From NCBI GenBank assembly GCA_963818695.1, contig CAWFTG010000009.1, positions 682,001 through 746,000 on the forward strand: DNA of 64,000 nucleotides. Direction: 5' to 3'. Shown in pieces: positions 36,597 through 43,709 of the stretch (the first letter of the stretch is position 1; each line of letters starts with the position of its first letter). The notes below the pieces were generated by a model that was given only the letters and a program-made list of their open reading frames with translations, did not search any database and was not told where the DNA came from. A program made the position numbers and the translations under genes. Source of the stretch: AP-15 sp963818695 (GTDB lineage Bacteria; Pseudomonadota; Alphaproteobacteria; ATCC43930; CGMCC-115725).

Positions 36597-37974
36597 TCAC
36601 CGCGGCAGGTGGACACGCGCGCGTAGACCACCTTGGGGAGAGGTCTCCAGTCTGATGTCGCCGCCATGGCTGCGCGCCACGTCGCGGGCAATCGTCAGGC
36701 CAAGTCCGACGCCGCCGGTCAAACGGGTTGCGCGATGGATCGAGCCGGACAAAAGGCCGGAACACGCGGGCCCGATTGGCCGGCGGGATGCCGGGCCCAT
36801 CGTCATCGATCAGGATGTCGATGCCGTCCCCGACGGCGATCCCGGTTAGCCAGACGTGGTTTGCGTGACGGCGCGCATTGCCGATCAAGTTACCGAGGCA
36901 ACGGCGCAACGCATTCGGTCGAACCGGCATCACAAATTCGGGCGGCGGGGCCACCGTCAGCGGGGTTCCTTCTCGGCGTAAATCGGCGGCGAGGTCCTCG
37001 ATCAGCAGTGAGATGTCCGTTTCGACCGATGCCTCAGTCCCCTCCCCCCGGACAAAATCGAGATAGCCGTGCACCATGTGCTCCATCTCGGCGACATCCG
37101 ATTTCAGCTCCGCGACGGCCGGATCGTCGCCCAGAATCTCCAGGGCGAGCTTCATCCGCGTTAAGGGTGTGCGCAGATCGTGCGACACGCCGGCGAGCAT
37201 CTGGGTGCGTTGCCGAACCTGGCGCTGCAAACGATCCCGCATCGTCATAAAGGCGATCGCGGCGCGCCGGATCTCGACAGCCCCTTCGACCTTGAACGAG
37301 GGAACGGCGAGCCCCTTGCCGAAGCTGTCCGCTGCCTCCGCCAAGCGACGCAGCGACTTCACCTGATTGCGCAGAAAAACCGTGGCCACGGCCAACAGGA
37401 CCAGTGAGGAACCCGACATCCACATCACGAAAATGTAGGTTGTCGAGCTGTACAGCCGATTCCGCGGCACCCCGACCGACAGCACGCCATCGGAGAGCTG
37501 AACCGTGATTTCGGCCCCCCCGTCATCCCGCATGTCGATGCGAAAGAGCTGGTTTAGACGGCTCTGTAACGCCTGGTTCAGCTGGTCCTCTAGAAGCGTG
37601 CCGGTTCCGGGCGATATTGCAGGGAGCGACTTGGGGCGTTCGATCGCGACGTCGAGGTCGGTTTGCGCCCTCGCACGCGCCAGCAGTTTGGCGGTTTGGG
37701 CTGGCGAATCGGCGAGCTTCAGCGCATCGATCAGCAGGCCGACATCGCCTGCCACCGCCGCCGAGAGCCGCCAGGAAACGGCGGCCCAGTGCCGATCGTA
37801 AAACACCCAGGTGGCGATCGCTTGCAGCAGGATGAGCGGCATAACGACGATCAGCAGCGAGCGCCCGAACATCGTGCGCGGCAATATCCGCTTGATCCAC
37901 GGATCGCGCCGGATTTCGAACTCGCCCTCTGGCTCCGACCCCGAGAAATCAGCGTCGATGTCGTGCGCCGTCAC
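36597..37974 (-). CDS. EnvZ-like sensor histidine kinase, one apparent frameshift
   Basis: Two membrane segments (SLLIVVMPLILLQAIATWVF and YIFVMWMSGSSLVLLAVATVF) flank a periplasmic domain of about 120 residues. HAMP, the H-box (GVSHDLRTPLTRMK) and an HATPase domain follow. The frame breaks after LDPSRNP; removing one A from 36721-36723 (plus-strand letters) joins it to LTGGVGLGLTIARDVARSHG and gives 458 residues with an intact G2 box. Without the repair the ATP-binding end is garbage. It lies 18 bases downstream of the response regulator, its likely partner. Confidence 0.88.
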
Positions 37975-37992
37975 TGTCGGACCCGCCGGCCG

Positions 37993-38685
37993 TTAATCCG
38001 GTTTGAGAATATAGCCGATACCACGGACCGTCTGCAGGTAGCGCGGGAATCGCGGATCGCGCTCGATCTTGCGGCGCAGCCGGGTCATCTGGACATCGAC
38101 ATTGCGAATATTGCCGCTCAGCGACATCGACAGTTCCTCGCGCGACACAGCCTGCCCTGCTTTCTGGGCCAGCATCGAGAGCAGCCCCGCCTCGGCGGAG
38201 GTCAGATGCACCAGATCGCCGCCGCGGTATAGCTCCCCGCGTCCTAAGTCGAACCGGTAGCCGCCAAAGCGGATATCCATAGATCCGGGATTGGCCGCCG
38301 GCCGGCGTTGCAGAAGGTTGCGGACGCGCAGGACGAGCTCGCGCGGCTCGAAGGGTTTGGAGAGGTAGTCGTCAGCTCCCTGCTCGAGCCCATTAACGCG
38401 GTCCTCGGGCTCTGCCATCGCGGTCAGCAACAGAACGGGGATGCGCCCTTCCGCCCGCAGCGAGCGGGTCAATTCCAACCCGCTCTCGCCCGGCATCATG
38501 ACGTCGAGCACGATGAGGTCAAAGGCGAAGCTCGCGAGGTTGGAGCGTGCCTCGGTAGCATCGGCGGCGGCGGTTACCCGAAAGCCGCTGTCCGACAGGT
38601 AGCGCCGCAACAGCTCGCGCAGACGGGCGTCGTCATCGACGACAAGAAGATGCGGCTCTGAGAGAGGATCGGGCGCGCTTGTCAC
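37993..38685 (-). CDS. OmpR-family response regulator, GTG start
   Basis: A 230-residue two-component regulator. The receiver domain has acidic D17-D19, phosphoacceptor D61 (LIVLDVMMPG) and K in LSKPFEP; the C-terminal winged helix has RNVDVQMTRLRRKIE and VRGIGYILK. The order marR, response regulator, kinase resembles the petP-petR region described in Rhodobacter; that name is not applied because the target genes are not present here. Confidence 0.92.
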   Translation of the reverse strand: MTSAPDPLSEPHLLVVDDDARLRELLRRYLSDSGFRVTAAADATEARSNLASFAFDLIVLDVMMPGESGLELTRSLRAEGRIPVLLLTAMAEPEDRVNGLEQGADDYLSKPFEPRELVLRVRNLLQRRPAANPGSMDIRFGGYRFDLGRGELYRGGDLVHLTSAEAGLLSMLAQKAGQAVSREELSMSLSGNIRNVDVQMTRLRRKIERDPRFPRYLQTVRGIGYILKPD

Positions 38686-38712
38686 GCGAAGGAATATACG
38701 ACGGATGCAACG

Positions 38713-39213
38713 TCAATGCTTGTTCAGCGGCAGGGGGGCGAAGCGGCGCCGGTCATCTTCGCCGGCAATGATCCCCAGCATGACCTGCCGGAAACCCTGC
38801 ACTGCCCGAGATCCGGCTTGCCGGTAGGCGTTGGCGATCCTCACCCGCTGCGGCTCCGAGAGTTGTCGCTCGAGATCGCGCCCCTTTGGCGTCAGTTCGA
38901 GGAGACGTTGCCGCCGATCGTGGGAACCGGGCTGCTGCCGCACGAAGTTCTGCCGAACCAACTGGCCGAGGACGCGGCTCAAGCTTTGCTTGGTGATGCG
39001 CAGGATTGCGAGGAGCTCGCCGACGGTCATCCGCGGATGCCGACCGACAAAATGGATGACGCGGTGATGGGCGCGGCCAAAGCCGTATCGCGCGAGGATC
39101 GCGTCGGGCTCAGCGGTGAAATCACGATAGGCAAAAAACAGCAGCTCGATCCCCTGCCGGACCTCCTCCTCGGCGATGACAGGCGGGGGAGCCGGCGAAT
39201 TTATGTCAGACAT
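38713..39213 (-). CDS. MarR-family transcriptional regulator
   Basis: A 166-residue MarR-type winged-helix protein: HPRMTVGELLAILRITKQSL is the recognition helix region, then the wing at GSHDRRQRLLELT. It is the first gene of the minus-strand regulator group and divergent from ilvE. A dyad overlaps its own start codon, suggesting autoregulation. It resembles PetP-type regulators that act with an OmpR partner. Confidence 0.88.
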   Translation of the reverse strand: MSDINSPAPPPVIAEEEVRQGIELLFFAYRDFTAEPDAILARYGFGRAHHRVIHFVGRHPRMTVGELLAILRITKQSLSRVLGQLVRQNFVRQQPGSHDRRQRLLELTPKGRDLERQLSEPQRVRIANAYRQAGSRAVQGFRQVMLGIIAGEDDRRRFAPLPLNKH

Positions 39214-39246
39214 ATTGACTTATCCCGCAACCTTTGACACTTGTCA
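39202..39246. promoter_or_regulatory. Two TGTC/GACA dyads in the marR-ilvE intergenic region
   Basis: TATGTC-A-GACATA at 39202-39214 overlaps the marR start codon. TGACA-CT-TGTCA lies at 39235-39246 in the 120-base divergent region. Both are built from TGTC and GACA half-sites, consistent with a dimeric regulator such as the adjacent MarR protein. The second dyad includes TTGACA (39234-39239), a good -35 element toward ilvE, but no -10 at ideal spacing was seen. Confidence 0.45.
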
Positions 39247-39333
39247 GGCGTCCTTCGGGATATAAAACTTCCAGCCGACATGTAAGCCGGCCGTGTTGCC
39301 GCCGCATTGGCCAGCCATTCGAAGGAAGATCCG

Positions 39334-40236
39334 ATGTCCGTGATCCCGTTCGACGATCGAGATGGCTTCATCTGGTACGATGGCCGTCTCGTTCCGTGGC
39401 GCGATGCGAAGCTCCACGTGCTGACTCACGGGCTCCATTATGCGAGCTGCGTCTTCGAAGGCGAGCGCGTGTACAACGGCAAGGTGTTCCGATTGGAGGA
39501 CCACAACGAGCGCCTCCTCAACTCCGCGCGAATCCTCGGCTTCGAGGTGCCCCTCGGGATGGACGATCTCGCAAAAGCGACGCAAGAGGTAATCTCGTCG
39601 AACCATATCGTCGACGGGTATGTCCGACCCATCGCCTGGCGCGGCGCAGAGCAGATGGGTGTCTCGGCGCAGGCAACCAAGATCCATCTGGCGCTCGCCG
39701 CCTGGGACTGGCCAGCCTATTTCTCGCCGGAGGCGCGCGCCAAAGGAATTCGCATGCAATGGGCGAGGTGGGCGCGCCCGGCGCCTCACACGGCACCGAC
39801 AGCGGCGAAGGCGTCGGGACTCTACATGATCTGCACGATGTCGAAGCACGAGGCCGAGGCGAACGGGTGTGACGACGCGCTGATGCTCGACTGGCGCGGC
39901 CAGCTTGCCGAGGGCACCGGGGCCAACATCTTCCTGGTCATCAACGGCGAACTGCACACCCCGACACCGGATTGCTTTCTGGACGGCATCACCCGCCAGA
40001 CCGTGATTGGATTGGCGAAGCAGCGCGGCATCAAGGTGGTCGAGCGGGCGATCATGCCGGAGGAGTTCGCTAAAGCCGAAGAGGTGTTCCTGACCGGATC
40101 GGCGGCCGAGGTGACCCCGGTCGGCGAAATCATCGGCGAACGCGGCCATTACCGCTTTACTCCGGGCACGATCTGCCGGCTGATGTGGGAAGATTACGAT
40201 CGCACCGTCGGGAAGCGGGTGGCGAGCGCTGCTTAG
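39334..40236 (+). CDS. ilvE: Branched-chain amino acid aminotransferase
   Basis: Class IV PLP aminotransferase for the last step of Val/Ile/Leu synthesis. It has 300 residues from ATG 39334, preceded by GAAGGA. THGLHYASCVFEGERVY is the N-terminal signature, YVRPIAWRG and WDWPAYF follow, then EGTGANIFLV and LDGITRQTVIGLA. The PLP lysine lies in the KASGLYMIC region. It stands alone on the plus strand, divergent from the marR operon. Confidence 0.93.
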   Translation: MSVIPFDDRDGFIWYDGRLVPWRDAKLHVLTHGLHYASCVFEGERVYNGKVFRLEDHNERLLNSARILGFEVPLGMDDLAKATQEVISSNHIVDGYVRPIAWRGAEQMGVSAQATKIHLALAAWDWPAYFSPEARAKGIRMQWARWARPAPHTAPTAAKASGLYMICTMSKHEAEANGCDDALMLDWRGQLAEGTGANIFLVINGELHTPTPDCFLDGITRQTVIGLAKQRGIKVVERAIMPEEFAKAEEVFLTGSAAEVTPVGEIIGERGHYRFTPGTICRLMWEDYDRTVGKRVASAA

Positions 40237-40276
40237 CGTATCATTCGCTAATACTGGTCGACGGCAGCAAATTAGG

Positions 40277-40510
40277 ATCGACGAGCGAGCCGATCTCATC
40301 CTGAACACGCTGCGAGCGATTCGCGCCGAGCAAGCAGCGCAACGCCAGAAGCTGGACGAGATTATCGTCCGCCTCGGCAGGCTTGAACGGGAGGTTGCGG
40401 GGTTGCACACCGATTACGCTGGCCTGTCGGTCCGACTCGACAATCTCGATCGTCGCGTCGGACGGATCGAGCAGATACTGGAGCTTGTCGACGTTTCGAC
40501 CATAGGTTGA
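40277..40510 (+). pseudogene. Coiled-coil ORF without a recognisable start codon
   Basis: Frame open from 40184 to the TGA at 40508-40510. From 40277 it encodes IDERADLILNTLRAIRAEQ followed by regular heptads (LGRLEREVAGL, VRLDNLDRRVGRIEQIL), clearly a small coiled-coil protein of a type common in alphaproteobacteria. No ATG, GTG or TTG occurs in this frame before the conserved N-terminus; AGG stands where an initiator might be expected. Either the start was lost, a rare start is used, or a base is miscalled. Confidence 0.5.
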
Positions 40511-40549
40511 CAGCGCAGCCGTCGATGGTTGCTGGCCCAAACCTGGGCT

Positions 40550-41009
40550 CTATTTCGAATTCGGCGGCCCAGCGCCGTTTGGCGGCTTCGTCCTCGGCGC
40601 GGGAGGCGACCCAGCGTTCACCGGCAGGTGTTTGCTCGCTCTTCCAAAAGGGTGCGTCGGTCTTTAGCCAATCGATCAGGAACTGGCAGGCGGCGAGTGC
40701 GGCTTCGCGGTGCGGCGAGGCTGTGGCGACGAGCACGATGCGGTCGCCGGGCTCGAGGCGGCCGTAGCGGTGGATGATCAGCACGGCGTCGAGCGGCCAG
40801 CGCCGGTGCGCCTCGGTCTCGATCTCGGCGAGCTTTTTCTCGGTCATGCCGGAGTAGTGCTCGAGGGTCAGGGCCGAGACGCGGTCATCGCCGCCCATGT
40901 CACGGACCAATCCGATGAAGCTGGCGATCCCGCCGATGCGGAGATTGCCGGCGGCCAGGCGCTCGAGCTCGACGCCGACGTCAAAATCCTCGTGCTGCAC
41001 GCGGATCAT
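40550..41009 (-). CDS. moaE: Molybdopterin synthase catalytic subunit, apparent 3' frameshift
   Basis: Transfers sulfur from MoaD to cyclic pyranopterin to make molybdopterin. The core is complete: FIGLVRDMGGDDRV, LTLEHYSGMTEKKL, HRYGRLEPGD, WLKTDAPFWKSEQ. As written the frame runs on to 40362 with 60-odd unrelated residues. Removing one T from 40553-40555 gives RRWAAEFE and a TAG at 40550-40552, for a protein of 152 residues, the normal length. It directly follows moaD (4-base gap). Confidence 0.9.
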
Positions 41010-41013
41010 CGCT

Positions 41014-41265
41014 CTAGCCTCCGGTCACCGGCGGGAAGACGGCGATCTCGTCACACTCCCGGACGGGGTGCTCGAGCCCAACATAGTTTTGATTGACCGC
41101 CACCCGGACGACCGAAGGGTCACGTAGCGCCTCGGCATATCCGCCGCCGCGCGACCGCAGCCAATCGAGCAACCCTGCCACGTCCTTCACTCCAGGCGGC
41201 AAATCGGTTTCCTCTTCGGCGCAGCCGATGCGCGCTCGCAACCAGGCAAAATACAGCAGCTTCAC
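41014..41265 (-). CDS. moaD: Molybdopterin synthase sulfur carrier subunit MoaD
   Basis: An 83-residue ubiquitin-like protein (VKLLYFAWLRARIGCAEEE) ending in the required Gly-Gly (VFPPVTGG), which becomes the thiocarboxylate sulfur donor. As written it is in frame with moeA, suggesting a fusion. The GTG at 41263-41265 overlaps a TGA that ends moeA once one inserted base is removed, giving a standard GTGA coupling. It is followed by moaE. Confidence 0.85.
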   Translation of the reverse strand: MKLLYFAWLRARIGCAEEETDLPPGVKDVAGLLDWLRSRGGGYAEALRDPSVVRVAVNQNYVGLEHPVRECDEIAVFPPVTGG

Positions 41266-42516
41266 CCGGTCACCTCGGAAAATGGCAGAAAATCGACATT
41301 CATGCCCGGGCGCGACCTCGCTGGTCTCCTCGTCGACGATCACGAGCCCCTCCGACTGCGTGATTGAAGAGAGGATGCCCGCGCCATCCCTGGGATATTT
41401 GACCGCGACGAGATCTTTCCCTTCGCGCTGCAGGCTCGCCCTGACGTATTCGCGCCGCCCCGGCTTTTTTCGATAAGCGAAGCCGGCGCGGACAGGGAAA
41501 AGCCGAGGCGCGAACGCCGCTGCACCGGCAAATCTGAGGATCAGCGGCCGGGCGAGCACGACGAAAGTCACAAGCGCCGCGACAGGGTTTCCGGGGAGCC
41601 CGATCAGAGGCACTCCGTCGATCTGCCCGAGCGCGACGGGGCGCCCCGGTTTGATCGCGAGCCGCCAGAAATATAGGCTGCCCAGGCGCTCGATCGCCGG
41701 CTTGACATGGTCCTCTTCGCCGGTCGAAACGCCACCCGAGGTGACGATCAGATCATGCCCGGTGCTAGCGGTTGCCAGCGTGTCGGCGAGCGCCGATTCA
41801 CGGTCCGGTCGAATTCCGAAATCGCTGACGGCACAACCCAATTCGCCCAGAAGGGCCGCCAGCATGAAGCGGTTAGCGTCGTAGATCATGCCGGGCGGCA
41901 GAGCCGCCCCGGGGTCGCGGACCTCGTCACCGGTGGAAAGCAGCGCCACGCGCAAGCGGCGAAACACCGGCAGCTCGCGATAGCCGAGCGCGGCCGCCAG
42001 CCCGAGATCCGCGGGCGAGAGCCGCCGCCCGGCGGCAAGCCCGACCGCCCCGTCGGCGACGTCCTCTCCGGCGTGGCGTCGGTTTGCGCCCTTCTTGATC
42101 CCCGGCTTGAGACGCACTCGCCCGTCCTCGACGACGCAGTCCTCCTGCATCATGACCGTGTCGGTGCCTTCCGGCATCGGGGCGCCAGTAAAGATCCGGA
42201 TCGCCCCGCCGCGCTCGGCGGGGCGGCCGAGCGGGTGACCCGCTGCGGCCCTTCCGGAAACCCGAAGCACCGTTTCCTGCCCTGGCACGAGATCGGCGTG
42301 CGCGAAGGCGTAGCCGTCGACGGCGCTGTTGGCGTGCGGCGGCAGGTTCATCGAGGCGACGACGTTGCGTGCGAGAATGCGCCCGCAGGTAGCTCCCAGC
42401 GGCGCTGTCTCCGTCTCGACTACCGCTGTGACCCGGTCCTCGATCCGGCCGAGCGCTTCGTCGACGCTCAGCAGGGCGCCGCCAAAGGCGAAACAATCAT
42501 CGCTCAGTTGTGCCAT
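41262..42516 (-). CDS. moeA: Molybdopterin molybdenumtransferase MoeA, one apparent frameshift
   Basis: Inserts molybdate into adenylylated molybdopterin. It has domains ARNVVASMNLPPHANSAVDG, RIFTGAPMPEGTDTVMMQED, LLSTGDEV and LPGNPVAALVTF. Near the end the frame should read CRFLPFSEVTG-stop; one extra A in 41289-41292 (plus-strand letters) turns this into CRFSAIFRGDR and runs on into moaD. Corrected length is 417 residues. It overlaps mobB by 13 bases. Confidence 0.88.
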
Positions 42517-43016
42517 CGTACGGGCCCGGCTTCGCGGGCGAGGATGAAGTTGGCGATCGCATTCGCATTCGACAGCGGCAGCCAGGGCCTGGAGAACTCG
42601 GGCCGTCGCTGGTCGGAAGCAATCGCCACGACAAACGGATCGTCAGGGTGCAGCAGTGGTTTTCCGAGCGCGTGACGATAGACCTCGATCTTTGCGTGAT
42701 CATGGTGTTTGAAACCTTCGACGATCACCAGATCGACCGGAGCCATCCGCTCCAGCAAGTCGTCGAGCGAGGGCTCGGCCGCGCCGCGCAATTCGTGCAT
42801 CAGCGCCCAACGTTGCCCCGAGGCGACCATCACCTCCCGCGCGCCCGCCTGCCGGTGAAGCCAGGAATCCTTGCCCGGCTGATCGATGTCGAAGGAATGG
42901 TGGGCATGCTTTATCGTCGATACGGTGATCCCGCGCGAAACGAATTCCGGTATCAGCGCCGTCATCAACGTCGTCTTGCCGCTTCCGCTCCAGCCGGCGA
43001 GGCCAAAGATCCGCAT
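42504..43016 (-). CDS. mobB: Molybdopterin-guanine dinucleotide biosynthesis protein MobB
   Basis: GTP-binding adaptor for attaching GMP to the molybdenum cofactor. It has 170 residues from ATG 43016 (MRIFGLAGWSGSGKTTLM, P-loop at residues 8-16); TIKHAHHSFDIDQPGKDS and VIVEGFKHH are the family motifs. The open frame upstream is rejected because it is antisense to pgsA. It is the first gene of the mobB-moeA-moaD-moaE unit. Confidence 0.92.
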   Translation of the reverse strand: MRIFGLAGWSGSGKTTLMTALIPEFVSRGITVSTIKHAHHSFDIDQPGKDSWLHRQAGAREVMVASGQRWALMHELRGAAEPSLDDLLERMAPVDLVIVEGFKHHDHAKIEVYRHALGKPLLHPDDPFVVAIASDQRRPEFSRPWLPLSNANAIANFILAREAGPVRWHN

Positions 43017-43069
43017 TGTCGCCCACCCTATGGGCTCAATTGGGGGACGAACACGGCCGTCGCAATGGC

Positions 43070-43669
43070 CTAAGCCAAATGCTCCGATTTGCGCCTCGTC
43101 GGCGCCGCCCGAGGGCGCGCCATGTGGCGCAGGCCGGCCTGAAGGTAGTCGTATCCGGTCACCAGGGTCAGAATGGCGGCGATCCATAACAGCATCTCGC
43201 CGATTGCCGTCACCGGCACAAAACCGGGGCCAGCATCGCCGACGATCAGCACCCCGATCGCGACCATCTGGATCACCGTCTTCCATTTGGCGAGCCGGGA
43301 CACCGGCATGCCGACCCGCAGGCCGGCGAGGTACTCGCGAAGCCCGGAGACCAAGATTTCCCGACACAGGATAACTAATGCCGGAAGCAACGCCTCAGCC
43401 GAGAGCCGCCCGAAGGCCGTCAGCATGAACAATGTCGCCGAAACCAACAATTTGTCCGCGATCGGGTCGAGAAACCGGCCGATCTCGGATTGTTGTTCCC
43501 AGCGCCGCGCCATGTGCCCATCGAGCCAGTCGGTCACTCCCGCAGCCGAGAAAAGTGCGCAGGCGAACCAACGGGCATAGTCACCCGGCACGTAAAAGGT
43601 CGCGATCACTACCGGAATCGCCAGGATTCGCGACAATGTCAGCAGGTTGGGCAAGCTGGTAATTGGCAC
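43070..43669 (-). CDS. pgsA: CDP-diacylglycerol-glycerol-3-phosphate 3-phosphatidyltransferase
   Basis: Inner-membrane enzyme of phosphatidylglycerol synthesis. It has 199 residues and five to six hydrophobic segments. The CDP-alcohol transferase motif is complete: DG..AR........G...D...D in TDWLDGHMARRWE...GRFLDPIADK. It starts at GTG 43669 with AGGAG upstream. uvrC precedes it on the same strand (40 bases), a common alphaproteobacterial pairing. Confidence 0.93.
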   Translation of the reverse strand: MPITSLPNLLTLSRILAIPVVIATFYVPGDYARWFACALFSAAGVTDWLDGHMARRWEQQSEIGRFLDPIADKLLVSATLFMLTAFGRLSAEALLPALVILCREILVSGLREYLAGLRVGMPVSRLAKWKTVIQMVAIGVLIVGDAGPGFVPVTAIGEMLLWIAAILTLVTGYDYLQAGLRHMARPRAAPTRRKSEHLA

Positions 43670-43709
43670 ACATCACTCCTGCTGAGAGCGAAGGGAGGGC
43701 AGCGTCACC

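Noticed and set aside
41014..42516. A genuine MoeA-MoaD fusion
   Set aside because: A one-base correction restores the expected MoeA terminus and a GTGA overlap; the same error type occurs elsewhere in the window.
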